From an uncultured Bacillota bacterium (GTDB lineage: Bacteria; Bacillota; Clostridia; Peptostreptococcales; Anaerovoracaceae): a stretch of 43,504 bases of DNA. Below, one piece after another: positions 7,131-15,024 of the stretch. The notes under the pieces were generated by a model. It worked only from the letters and a program-made list of their open reading frames with translations, did no database searches and was not told the DNA's origin. The DNA is taken from the NCBI GenBank assembly GCA_958448635.1, contig CAUDEQ010000010.1, forward strand, positions 1 through 43,504, read 5' to 3'. The position numbers and the translations under genes were made by a program. The stretch's first letter is position 1. Every line of letters starts with the position of its first letter.

Positions 7131-8586
7131 ATCCATAAAAATAAGGATAACCTTCTGGTATACCCTTATCATAACTCTGGTGCTTGGCATCGCTCTGGGC
7201 GGTGTATTCCTCGCTTCGGAGCGGTACAGCATGACAGGTATGAAGGAGGAGCTCATCGATGAGGTCAGCGACCTTGAGGAGGATATCCTGAGCTTTCCGG
7301 ATTATTTTCCCGGAAGCGATTTGATGCCATACTACGATGACGGCATACTGTTGAGCGTATACGATTCGGAAGGAAAATTCATAAACGGCATCGTTCCCGA
7401 CAGATTTCCCATTGAACAGCCCTTTGTAAATAAAAAGGTCAATACGGTAAGCAACGATCTGGACAGATGGTATGTCTACGACAAGGTCATCGTATGGAAG
7501 GATGACTCGGTATACTGGATAAGAGGCATCAACTCCTACAGTTCCATCGCTCAGATGGTGGATGTCTTGAGAAAATGGGTACTGATACTCATCCCTGCTC
7601 TGATCTTCTTCACTGCATTCATCGGATATATGATGATATCCCGATCTCTGAGACCTGTACAGAAAATGACTGACAGGGTGAATGAAATAAAGGCATCCTC
7701 AGACCTGTCGCTGCGGCTCCCAAGGCCCCCGGCAGGCGACGAGCTTTCATACATAGCAGACACCTTCAACGACCTGCTGGAAACTCTCCAGGATCAGTTC
7801 GTCAGGGAAAAGCAGTTCAGCTCCGATGCCGCCCATGAGCTTAGGACGCCCATAAGCGTCATCCTCTCCCACTGTGAGTATATGCTGGAGGATATGGACT
7901 TGGATGAGGAGCAGCGGGAAGAGGTGTCCATCATATATGACAAAAGCCGTCATATGTCCGAGCTTATAGATGCGCTGCTGATGATATCACGTACCGAAAA
8001 GAAGAATTATCGTATAAATATGGACGATATAGATCTCTCCATGCTGGCCGAATCAATCGTCGATGACATGAGTCCGACCGCTGCACAGAAAAATATAACC
8101 ATAAAGCTTTCGGACCATCTGGAGGATCCACAGTACACCGGAGATATGACGCTGATGGTGAGGCTCTTCTCCAACATGATTTCCAACAGTATCAAATACG
8201 GCAAGGATAACGGCCATATCCTTATACAGATGCGGGAAGAAAACGGCCTGATCCACCTGCTGTTTGAGGATGACGGAATAGGTATCCCTAAGGACAGCAT
8301 AGACAGGATCTGGGACAGATTTTATCAGGTGGAGGACAGCCGCGCCAAGGACAGAGGCTTCGGACTGGGACTCTTCATGGTAAAACGTATAGTGCAGCTC
8401 CACAAGGGAGGCATAGAAGTTTCCAGCACCTTCGGAGTAGGAACCAGATTCGCAGTTACTCTTCCCAGACTGTCTGGGCCGGAAGAGGAACAGGCACAGC
8501 AGGAGGAACAGCAAGAACCGGAAAACAAGAAAAATCAAGAGCAGACACAGCAAAAAGAGGATAAGCAGACCTGGGATAAAAAGTAA
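7117..8586 (+). CDS. Sensor histidine kinase with HAMP domain
   Basis: This 489-residue membrane kinase has TM1 at about 10-31, an extracytoplasmic sensor of about 115 residues, TM2 at about 150-172, a HAMP linker (RSLRPVQKMTDRVNEIK), a HisKA dimerisation helix with the phospho-acceptor His in SSDAAHELRTPISVIL (about residue 241) and a HATPase domain: N box NMISNSIKYGKDN, G1 DDGIGIP, F box DRFYQ and G2 GFGLGLFMVKRI. The sensor domain has no motif I recognise. After the ATPase core comes an odd tail of about 35 residues made almost only of Glu, Gln, Lys and Asp. The gene overlaps the response regulator stop. A strong hairpin with a T run follows at 8605-8668. Confidence 0.93.
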   Translation: MKKNKSIKIRITFWYTLIITLVLGIALGGVFLASERYSMTGMKEELIDEVSDLEEDILSFPDYFPGSDLMPYYDDGILLSVYDSEGKFINGIVPDRFPIEQPFVNKKVNTVSNDLDRWYVYDKVIVWKDDSVYWIRGINSYSSIAQMVDVLRKWVLILIPALIFFTAFIGYMMISRSLRPVQKMTDRVNEIKASSDLSLRLPRPPAGDELSYIADTFNDLLETLQDQFVREKQFSSDAAHELRTPISVILSHCEYMLEDMDLDEEQREEVSIIYDKSRHMSELIDALLMISRTEKKNYRINMDDIDLSMLAESIVDDMSPTAAQKNITIKLSDHLEDPQYTGDMTLMVRLFSNMISNSIKYGKDNGHILIQMREENGLIHLLFEDDGIGIPKDSIDRIWDRFYQVEDSRAKDRGFGLGLFMVKRIVQLHKGGIEVSSTFGVGTRFAVTLPRLSGPEEEQAQQEEQQEPENKKNQEQTQQKEDKQTWDKK

Positions 8587-8604
8587 AGGCAATTCAGCAA
8601 AAAA

Positions 8605-8668
8605 GCGTTTCCGGCGATCTCCATAATTGCAAAGCAAAAGAATCGCCGAAAACGCTATACTGTTTTTT
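8605..8668. terminator. Rho-independent terminator between convergent genes
   Basis: GCGTTT and CGGCGAT (8605-8618) pair with ATCGCCG and AAACGC (8642-8655), with one mismatch. A T6 run follows at 8663-8668. It serves the rightward kinase operon and, with the A-rich left flank, possibly also the leftward ppk1 transcript. Confidence 0.8.
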
Positions 8669-8723
8669 CAAAAGGCGGCAGCTTTACATTTCTCGTCAAC
8701 TCTGCCTCTGCCTTATCTCTTCT

Positions 8724-10859
8724 TTATTTTTTATTTCTTCCAAACAGCCTTCCGAGGAAGCCTCTGAAACCTTCCTTCTGTACCGTTACCGGCGTATCCT
8801 CATGGAAGGTCATGTTCATAAATGTGAGCTGACTGTCGAGGGTGTACCGTTCGCCCTCACACTTGCGTATATACGAGCCGTCAGGCTGCATGCTTCCTGC
8901 CTTTGCATTATCCTTGAGCTGAACGTTGAGGATATCTATGAGGAGACGTTTAATATCCTCATCATATACAGGAGCGGCGATCTCAACTCTTCGGCTGAGA
9001 TTTCTCGTCATCATGTCGGCTGACGATATGAACAGCTCCGCATCGTCGCCCTTTCCAAAGCAATATATACGTGCATGCTCCAGATACCTTCCCACTATGC
9101 TTGTCACCTCAAGGTTCTCTGTTTCCGCAGGTATTCCCGGCCTGATACAGCATATTCCTCTGACTATCATCTGTATCTTTACGCCTGCCCTGGATGCCTC
9201 CGCCAGCTTATCTATAACCTCTCTGTCTGTCACCGAGTTCACCTTCATGCAGACATAGCCTTCGGCGCCTTTTTCAATCTGCTTATCGATCTTTTCGCAT
9301 ATGGCCGATTTTATACCCTTAGGTGCGACGAGAAGCGATTTGTACTCCCCATCCAGATTGGCCGTCAGCATGTTTCTGAAGAATGCCGTTCCGTCAAGCC
9401 CAATTTCCTCATTGGCCGTCATTATGCTTATATCCGTATACATGGCATTCGTCTTCTCATTGTAGTTTCCTGTGCCGATTTGGGTGATGTAGCTGTATCG
9501 ACCTCTCTTGTATGAGGTTATAAGACATATCTTGCTGTGGCACTTGAAATTCTCGATGCCGTATATTACCTTGCAGCCGGCCTCCTCCAGCATCTTCGAC
9601 CAGCCTATGTTGTTCTCCTCGTCAAATCTTGCCCTCAGCTCCATCATTGCCACAACTTCCTTACCGTTTTCAGCTGCTCTGCATAAGGCTCTGACTATCT
9701 TTGAGGACGAAGCAAGGCGATATATCGTGATCTTTACAGAAACCACCTCCGGGTCATCTGCCGCTTCATTCAGCAGCATGATGAAGGGCTCCACGGAATC
9801 GAACGGGAAAAACAGCATCCTGTCTTTTTGGCGTATCTGATCCATTATGGACAGATCCTTGCTCATATCTGCAGGCCATTTCGGCGTGTATTCGGTGTTG
9901 GACAAGTTTTTTTGCGTCTGCTCCTGCAGCTTTCCTATCATTTCAAAGATACACTTCATGTTGAGAGGCGTCTTGTCGATATATACCTGACGCGGTTCCA
10001 CGTCCGTCATCTTCATCAGCTCTTTTCTGAAGCTGTCGGAAATGCTGCGGTCTATCTCAAGGCGCACAACAGCCAGCGTCTGACGTTTTCTCAGCAGCTT
10101 CTGCACGTAATTTCTGAAATCCGTATCACTGTCGTCGAACTTTTCCGAGTCAAAGCTTACGTCTGCATTCCTCGTAACTGAGAACACACATGACTCTTCC
10201 TCTTTGAATTTGCCGTAAAGACCCGGCGCCCTGTTGAGTATTATCTCCTCTATCCTGATATACCTGCCGCTGTTTCCCAGCATTACTATCTGAGGCAATA
10301 TGTCCGGCACAGGAGTGAATGCCAGAGACTTCTTGTCATTTTTATCTCTTACGAAGGAGGCTACATATAGTCCCTTGCTGCTGAAATTAGGCTTTGGGTG
10401 CCTGCTGTCTATCACCTGTGGAGAGAGGATGGGCAGTATTTCCATATCGAAATACCTTTTGACATACTCCTTTTCCACGAACGTCAGTTTCTTATACGGC
10501 ACATCGACTACGCCGTGTTCCTCCATCTGATCGCAGACGGAGGAATATATGCGCCTTTTCTTTTCTATCAAACCCTGAGTCACACTGTATATGCTTTCAA
10601 GCTGCTCCTCTGCGCTCATCCCCGTCTTATTATCGAGGTAATCGTCTCTTATGGATGAAATGTCAAAAAGGCTCCCCACGCGAATCATGAAAAACTCATC
10701 GAGATTCGTGGAGAATATGGAAATAAATTTCAGCCTTTCAAGGAGAGGCACGTTCTGATCCATCGCTTCCTCAAGCACCCTTTTGTTGAAGCGGAGCCAG
10801 CTCAGCTCTCTGTTCTGCGTGTAGCTGTACTGATTTTCTATCCCAGAACCTTTTGACAT
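8724..10859 (-). CDS. ppk1: Polyphosphate kinase 1
   Basis: At 711 residues it is the usual length for PPK1. The N-terminal domain opens with YTQNRELSWLRFNKRVLEEA, the family signature. The C-terminal phospholipase D-like halves carry ARFDEENNIGW and the phosphohistidine motif in NFKCHSKICLI (about residue 440); TQIGTGNYNEKT and LEHARIYCFG follow. The enzyme reversibly transfers the gamma phosphate of ATP to a polyphosphate chain. It overlaps the upstream ppx gene by 22 bases, so the two are expressed as a unit that makes and degrades polyphosphate. The C-terminal tail (FRGFLGRLFGRNKK) is basic and amphipathic. The VTC-domain gene 3 kb away gives this region a second polymerase-type protein. 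Confidence 0.97.
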   Translation of the reverse strand: MSKGSGIENQYSYTQNRELSWLRFNKRVLEEAMDQNVPLLERLKFISIFSTNLDEFFMIRVGSLFDISSIRDDYLDNKTGMSAEEQLESIYSVTQGLIEKKRRIYSSVCDQMEEHGVVDVPYKKLTFVEKEYVKRYFDMEILPILSPQVIDSRHPKPNFSSKGLYVASFVRDKNDKKSLAFTPVPDILPQIVMLGNSGRYIRIEEIILNRAPGLYGKFKEEESCVFSVTRNADVSFDSEKFDDSDTDFRNYVQKLLRKRQTLAVVRLEIDRSISDSFRKELMKMTDVEPRQVYIDKTPLNMKCIFEMIGKLQEQTQKNLSNTEYTPKWPADMSKDLSIMDQIRQKDRMLFFPFDSVEPFIMLLNEAADDPEVVSVKITIYRLASSSKIVRALCRAAENGKEVVAMMELRARFDEENNIGWSKMLEEAGCKVIYGIENFKCHSKICLITSYKRGRYSYITQIGTGNYNEKTNAMYTDISIMTANEEIGLDGTAFFRNMLTANLDGEYKSLLVAPKGIKSAICEKIDKQIEKGAEGYVCMKVNSVTDREVIDKLAEASRAGVKIQMIVRGICCIRPGIPAETENLEVTSIVGRYLEHARIYCFGKGDDAELFISSADMMTRNLSRRVEIAAPVYDEDIKRLLIDILNVQLKDNAKAGSMQPDGSYIRKCEGERYTLDSQLTFMNMTFHEDTPVTVQKEGFRGFLGRLFGRNKK

Positions 10860-11737
10860 AAATATCCCTCCCTTACTCCGTAGCTGCTTACTATGATTTC
10901 TTTCGCCTTCGTTTTATCCGCAATGCTCTTCATTATCATATATCCCGGTATTATGGTATGGATACGCTCAGGATCCACCTTAAGTATCACGTCTACCGCT
11001 TCCTTTCTGTCGCCTGTAAGGACCTCTCCTATTTTTTCCAGCTCCCGTTTTGTCATCACATTGTCAGCAGGAGATATCAGCTCCAGATATCTTGCGAACT
11101 TAAATATTGATCTTGCAGTACCGCCTGTACATATAAGGCTGTCGTAGACGTCTCCCTTATGAAGCGGCATTTTTTCCAGCTCGGTGCAGATCGCTTTTTT
11201 TATGGACTTTAGAGATTGCTTCTCCGGCAGTATTTGTTTGACGCATTCCTTATACAGCTTTAGGGAGCCCATCCTGTAGCTGTGGGTGGATAGAAGCAAT
11301 CCGTTTTTAAACTTCACGATTTCTGTACTTGCGCCGCCTATATCTATAAAAACACCGTCATTTACGCAAAGCTCACGCATAACGCCATTGTACCCCAGAA
11401 GCGCCTCCTGCTCACCTGTAACGATATCTATCTTGAAGCCTGTTGCTGCGCTGATCTTTGCAGTCGCTTCATCACTGTTCACAATATTACGAAGCGATGC
11501 CGTTGCAAATACAAAGGCGCGATCCGTTATATTAAAATCTTCAAGGGTACCCTTAAACTCCATGAGCAGATCACAAGCACGTTTTATTCCCCTATTGCTT
11601 ATACATCCCTTCTCCACGTATCCGGCAAGACCGGCCATTTTCTTATCCTTGAATAAAATCTTAAAATTTCCGTTTTTTACCTTGTATACGGTAAGCCTTA
11701 TCGAGTTTGATCCGATATCTATCACAGAATATTTCAT
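10838..11737 (-). CDS. ppx: Exopolyphosphatase / pppGpp phosphatase family protein
   Basis: The 299-residue protein has the actin-like ASKHA fold of Ppx/GppA: the phosphate loop IDIGSNSIRLTVYKV at the N-terminus, ATASLRNIVNSDEA, the second loop FIDIGGASTEIV and LICTGGTARSIFKFARY. It matches the short form of the family, lacking the C-terminal HD and extra domains of the E. coli enzymes. Substrates in the family are polyphosphate or the guanosine pentaphosphate alarmone. Overlap with ppk1 favours polyphosphate. The start is preceded by AGGAGTG. It is first in the operon; the AT-rich upstream tract has TATAAT-like words but no well-spaced pair. Confidence 0.93.
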   Translation of the reverse strand: MKYSVIDIGSNSIRLTVYKVKNGNFKILFKDKKMAGLAGYVEKGCISNRGIKRACDLLMEFKGTLEDFNITDRAFVFATASLRNIVNSDEATAKISAATGFKIDIVTGEQEALLGYNGVMRELCVNDGVFIDIGGASTEIVKFKNGLLLSTHSYRMGSLKLYKECVKQILPEKQSLKSIKKAICTELEKMPLHKGDVYDSLICTGGTARSIFKFARYLELISPADNVMTKRELEKIGEVLTGDRKEAVDVILKVDPERIHTIIPGYMIMKSIADKTKAKEIIVSSYGVREGYLCQKVLG

Positions 11738-12109
11738 TTATCACTCCTGTTGTGTCGTCTTAATATTTATATTTTTAACTATTCGGCTTATTATATATTT
11801 TTTTGTTGCAACATTCTATCTCTTAATTGTAAAATCTTATGTTAATTATTCTTTAAGATTCCGGTTTTATCGTTGAATTTCTTTTTCAACCGTTAACAGT
11901 CGTGATTATCCGTCCTGTCATCACAAGCTCAGACAGGCTGTTGAGGAAACCGCCCCGGTCATATCATCTGATGCCGTGATTGTTTTCACAACAAAAAACC
12001 TGTACAGAAAACCCTTGTTCAAAAGGTTTTGTACAGGCTTTTACATGCGTCTTTTTTCGATTCACATGATTTTATGTATTGTTTCTTTCTTCATCGTTCA
12101 GACAGATAT
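11738..12109. other. Intergenic region between ppx and an AAA ATPase gene
   Basis: This 372-base stretch has no convincing gene. Its right part holds a terminator hairpin for the ATPase gene. Its left part is very AT-rich and should contain the ppx-ppk1 promoter. A short dyad (CCTGTC 11914-11919 with GACAGG 11932-11937) lies between them with no obvious role. Confidence 0.5.
11999..12037. terminator. Terminator hairpin, T runs on both sides
   Basis: CCTGTACAGAAAACC (11999-12013) pairs with GGTTTTGTACAGG (12025-12037), with a bulge. Read leftward the stem is followed by TTTTTTGTTG, which fits the end of the AAA ATPase transcript. Read rightward it is followed by CTTTT. Confidence 0.75.
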
Positions 12110-12829
12110 TCATCTTTCCGACAGCATTCTTTTCAGCAGAGCTTCTCTGTTGTTAATGAAAAGCTCTGTCACCTTGTAGCTCTCTGTATCCTCATATTCA
12201 CAGCTGCGCACCTCTCCGTCGTCAAAGGATATGATTTGGGCGTCCGGTATTCCCAGAAGAATAGGTGAATGCGTAGCGATAATGAATTGCGAGCCTCCTT
12301 TGGCGCAGGCATATATTTCCATCATGAGTGTCAGCTGCCTTTGTGGAGATAATGCTGCTTCCGGCTCATCAAAGATATAAAGTCCCCCCGGTCGCAGCTG
12401 ATTCTGTACGAGAGCCAGAAAGCTTTCCCCATGCGATTTCTGATGATATTTCTCCGATGGATGAAGAGGATCCGCATACTCCTCCTCCTTTGTCGCCACA
12501 TTGTAAAAGCTTTCAGCTCTCAGAAAATATCCCCACCCGGCTTTTCGATAGCTTTTTGTAACTCTTAATGCTTTATGCAAAGGAGAATGACTGTCGTATG
12601 TGGAAAAAGAGTAATTCTTCGTTCCGCCTTCAGGGTTGAATCCGTACGCCACCGCAATAGCCTCCAACAATGTGGACTTGCCGCTGCCGTTTTCTCCCAC
12701 GAAAAAAACGATGGGCTTTTGGAATTCCAGAGTATCCATACTCCTTATGGTCTCTATTTCACGAAGATAGCTGTCCTCCTCCACTTCATTCCAGTCAATT
12801 TTTATTCGTTGTATAAACTGCTCATTCAT
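12110..12829 (-). CDS. AAA/ABC-type ATPase (predicted ATP-binding protein)
   Basis: The 239-residue single-domain ATPase shows Walker A FFVGENGSGKST (about residues 42-53), an ABC-like signature around KSHGESFLALVQ, Walker B GLYIFDEPEAALSPQRQ and the switch His in FIIATHSPILLGIPDAQII. This is the arrangement of the SMC/RecF-like, OLD-type AAA_21 proteins, which couple ATP binding to DNA or partner binding. It is a compact head without a coiled coil. Such proteins are often stand-alone in Bacillota and of unknown role; some partner with nucleases in defence systems, but no nuclease gene is next to it. It appears monocistronic, with terminators on both sides (11999-12037 and 12948-12980). Confidence 0.85.
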   Translation of the reverse strand: MNEQFIQRIKIDWNEVEEDSYLREIETIRSMDTLEFQKPIVFFVGENGSGKSTLLEAIAVAYGFNPEGGTKNYSFSTYDSHSPLHKALRVTKSYRKAGWGYFLRAESFYNVATKEEEYADPLHPSEKYHQKSHGESFLALVQNQLRPGGLYIFDEPEAALSPQRQLTLMMEIYACAKGGSQFIIATHSPILLGIPDAQIISFDDGEVRSCEYEDTESYKVTELFINNREALLKRMLSER

Positions 12830-12947
12830 ATGTCCTACTGCCTCTTGTCAGTTTCTATAAGGGAAACATATATCACACTTTTCCTTGTTTTGATTGTTTT
12901 GCGCTTATTTAATCCATTTTTATTATAACAAAACCCTGACAAAAATA

Positions 12948-12980
12948 AACTCCTCGCTTCCACGATGTAAGTGAGGAGTT
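12948..12980 (-). terminator. Terminator of the EFR1 ferredoxin gene
   Basis: AACTCCTCGCTT (12948-12959) is complementary to AAGTGAGGAGTT (12969-12980) with one mismatch and a nine-base loop. Read leftward it is followed by TATTTTTG; read rightward by TTTC. It lies 22 bases past the ferredoxin stop. Confidence 0.8.
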
Positions 12981-13001
12981 TTTCTTCTTGAAAAAATATA
13001 C

Positions 13002-13760
13002 TTAAATAAACAATTCATTTTCCTTACGCTGTGAGCAGGCTTTCTTGATTGCCAGAGCAGCAACAGATACCAAGGCACCATTGACTTTTCTCGCCTTGTG
13101 CGGGCATCCGGCGACGCAGCGCATACAGGAAATGCACTTTTTCCCATCTGCCGTTTTGATGGCCTTTAAATCGATGGCCTGCACCGGACATCGTTTCGCA
13201 CAGAGACCGCATTGCGTGCAGGCTGAACCGGCTTTCGGCACAAGAGGTGTGCTGCCTGCCTTTTTATAAGGTCGGTTTCCCGGAATAGACGGCTTTTTCA
13301 GATCACCGCTTTGAAGCTTTTCATTTATCCTGTCGGCAAAACCGGAAAGCTGCGCAAAGTCTCCGCTGTCAGGTCTCCCTGTCGCATACTGATGCATGAT
13401 AGAGTGTTCCGCAACGGCGGAAACTGCAGCGATGACATGGAATCCACATCCCTCGGCAGCATCCTCCATCTGAGCCAGAGTATCCTCATAGTCACGATTC
13501 CCATATACGGCTGCAAGAATACATTTGGCTCCGTTTCCCCTGATTTTGCCAAGTCTTTCAATGGCCACCTGCGGGGCAAGCCCACCGAAGGACGGCATCG
13601 CTATCAGTGCCACATCCTCAGACTGAAAAGTGACTTTTGAATAATCTTCATCAGGATTTGAAAGATCGATATCAACGATTGACGGCCACCCTTCGGAAAT
13701 CAACTTTGAAACTTTTTCAGTTCTTCCTGTGGGACTAAATAGAATATTAACATATTTCAT
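13002..13760 (-). CDS. EFR1-type flavodoxin-ferredoxin fusion protein
   Basis: The 252-residue protein has a flavodoxin-like N-terminal domain with the FMN phosphate loop NILFSPTGRTEKV (residues 4-16), MPSFGGLAPQ and AVYGNRDYEDTL. A C-terminal 2[4Fe-4S] module follows, with CTQCGLCAKRCPVQAI (about 183-198) and CISCMRCVAGCP (about 213-224). Proteins of this class are predicted cytoplasmic electron carriers; the exact redox partner is unknown. The start at 13760 has AGGAGG upstream. It is transcribed from a consensus promoter whose -35 element lies inside an inverted repeat, divergent from an Rrf2 regulator, so redox- or iron-sulphur-dependent repression is a reasonable inference. Confidence 0.9.
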   Translation of the reverse strand: MKYVNILFSPTGRTEKVSKLISEGWPSIVDIDLSNPDEDYSKVTFQSEDVALIAMPSFGGLAPQVAIERLGKIRGNGAKCILAAVYGNRDYEDTLAQMEDAAEGCGFHVIAAVSAVAEHSIMHQYATGRPDSGDFAQLSGFADRINEKLQSGDLKKPSIPGNRPYKKAGSTPLVPKAGSACTQCGLCAKRCPVQAIDLKAIKTADGKKCISCMRCVAGCPHKARKVNGALVSVAALAIKKACSQRKENELFI

Positions 13761-13794
13761 ACAAGCAATCCTCCTGTGATGTAAAATTTAGAAC

Positions 13795-13847
13795 TACACC
13801 TAAGGCATATTATACAGCCGGAGAGGTGTAATGTCAATATTTACACC
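13795..13847. promoter_or_regulatory. Candidate Rrf2 operator in the divergent region
   Basis: GGTGTAA (13825-13831) and TTACACC (13841-13847) form a perfect dyad with a nine-base spacer. A third half site, TACACC, lies at 13795-13800. The dyad surrounds the -35 hexamer of the leftward ferredoxin promoter, and the third half site falls just downstream of its -10, near the transcription start. It lies 44 bases before the ATG of the rightward Rrf2 gene. The binding protein is inferred from position only. Confidence 0.6.
13809..13837 (-). promoter_or_regulatory. Consensus sigma-A promoter of the EFR1 ferredoxin gene
   Basis: Read leftward, TTGACA (13837-13832) and TATAAT (13814-13809) are both perfect hexamers with 17 bases between them. 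The promoter is 49 bases upstream of the ferredoxin ATG. Such a strong promoter, with a dyad over its -35, suggests control mainly by repression. Confidence 0.8.
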
Positions 13848-13890
13848 ATGGTGGGATTATGATAAGATAAAATCAGGAGGAATAACGCCC

Positions 13891-14331
13891 ATGCAGATCA
13901 GTAAAAAATGTTCCATAGCAATCCACTGTCTGGTTTTTATAAACGCATATGGACGACAGAAAAAGGTTACAAGCGAATTACTGTCACTGTCCACAGGATG
14001 CAATCCGGTAACGATCCGCAACATATTAAGCTCTCTTAAAAAGGCCGGTATCGTTGCAATTCCATTCGGCACCGGAGGCGCAACTATAGAAATCCCTCTG
14101 GAGGACATCTCTCTTTATCATGTATGCCAAGCGGTGGAGCCGGATGCTATCCATAAGCTGATAGGGATACACAATTCTCCGTCACCTCTTTGCCCTGTAG
14201 GCAGAAATATCGGCAATGTACTGGGAAAAACATATCAAACGATTCAAAACGATTTGGTGGACAGCCTGAAAAGCATCTCACTGCAAAACATAGTGGATGA
14301 GTATCATTCTGCCATCGCTGAAACAAAGTAA
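13891..14331 (+). CDS. Rrf2 family transcriptional regulator
   Basis: I choose the ATG at 13891 (MQISKKCSIAIHCL) because AGGAGG lies ten bases upstream; an ATG 20 codons earlier sits inside the operator and has no ribosome site. The 146-residue protein has the Rrf2 winged helix: ISKKCSIAIHCLVFI, then VTSELLSLSTGCNPVTIRN (recognition region) and the wing SLKKAGIVAIPFGTGGATI. A long C-terminal dimer helix follows. The three-Cys iron-sulphur cluster of IscR/NsrR is not complete: Cys occurs in YHVCQAV and in PSPLCPVGRNI only. It therefore resembles the YwnA/HypR branch, where single cysteines can act as thiol switches. It is divergent from the EFR1 gene and probably controls it. Confidence 0.9.
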   Translation: MQISKKCSIAIHCLVFINAYGRQKKVTSELLSLSTGCNPVTIRNILSSLKKAGIVAIPFGTGGATIEIPLEDISLYHVCQAVEPDAIHKLIGIHNSPSPLCPVGRNIGNVLGKTYQTIQNDLVDSLKSISLQNIVDEYHSAIAETK

Positions 14332-14359
14332 TTTTTTTCAGCAAACCAGGATTTATCTA

Positions 14360-14797
14360 TCACTTCGTATATGGTTCTGTATCTTTACCATCATATACTA
14401 ACACTTTTATTTTCGTAGGCACATCAACATCTGAATGAATACCGACAGTGTATTCTTTATCGGTTGCAGCCTGCAATAATGAATAACATCCGCCTGAAGA
14501 TATATTATCTGATACGATTTCCGGGTCTCCCTCGCACAGTAAATGCACCACAATATCAAAATCATTTCTATTCTGAATCGTCAAAACCCCTGTTTTGGAT
14601 ACAACTTTTGAATCGGCATAATTTATGACATATTTCTCGGATGCTGATTCTTCCATGCAAGTCACAGAACAATCCCACATTATAGGCGCTTTTTTCTTTA
14701 TATATACTTCAGAAGACATAAACGCAAAAAATGCAATTCCTATTATTACCACTAATGCGCATATAGTTACTCGCACGATTGTAGCTTTTTCCCTCAT
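14360..14797 (-). CDS. Small membrane-anchored protein of unknown function
   Basis: The ATG at 14797 (MREKATIVRVTIC) is preceded by AGGTGA at good distance; a GTG nine bases upstream overlaps that site and is less likely. The protein has about 145 residues: one N-terminal membrane segment (about 9-30), then an extracytoplasmic domain rich in beta strands with four cysteines (DCSVTC, LLCEGD, GGCYSL), which might form disulfides. The pattern GVLTIQNRNDFDIVVHLLC looks like an immunoglobulin-like strand pair. I recognise no family. It converges on the Rrf2 gene with a 28-base gap. Confidence 0.65.
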   Translation of the reverse strand: MREKATIVRVTICALVVIIGIAFFAFMSSEVYIKKKAPIMWDCSVTCMEESASEKYVINYADSKVVSKTGVLTIQNRNDFDIVVHLLCEGDPEIVSDNISSGGCYSLLQAATDKEYTVGIHSDVDVPTKIKVLVYDGKDTEPYTK

Positions 14798-14860
14798 TTT
14801 ACTCACCTACGCAATTTCCAATTTATAAGGATAATTATATCACTCCGCTTCTGAAACACA

Positions 14861-14905
14861 AAACCCCTTGAAGCACAAGGTCATAGACTTGTTTTCAAGG
14901 GGTTT
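14861..14905. terminator. Long hairpin, probable terminator
   Basis: AAACCCCTTGAA (14861-14872) pairs perfectly with TTCAAGGGGTTT (14894-14905); an inner ACAAG/CTTGT pair extends the stem. It lies between the small membrane protein gene and tsf. Leftward it is followed by TGTGTTTC, so the T run is poor. Confidence 0.5.
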
Positions 14906-14937
14906 ATAATTCATTTTATGCTCTTGTTTTGCATCCT

Positions 14938-15020
14938 TTCGGGTGTTCCCGCCCGAATCAAGGTTCTGTCAATAGTTTAAGGTGGAGATTTACGAAGTAA
15001 ATACTACCGTCTGTTGACAG
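14938..15020. other. Two further hairpins downstream of tsf
   Basis: TTCGGG (14938-14943) pairs with CCCGAA (14952-14957). Separately, CTGTCAA (14966-14972) pairs with TTGACAG (15014-15020), enclosing a perfect ATTTAC-gaa-GTAAAT stem (14988-15002). Neither is followed by a clear T run. They may be transcript-end structures of rpsB-tsf or remnants of a small repeat element. Confidence 0.45.
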
Positions 15021-15024
15021 GTTC

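Noticed and set aside
8053..8637. 194-codon frame opposite the histidine kinase
   Set aside because: It lies inside a fully supported kinase gene and has no family features or ribosome site.
12110..12829. Two-gene defence system around the AAA ATPase
   Set aside because: No nuclease, helicase or toxin gene is adjacent; neighbours are ppx and a ferredoxin gene with terminators in between.
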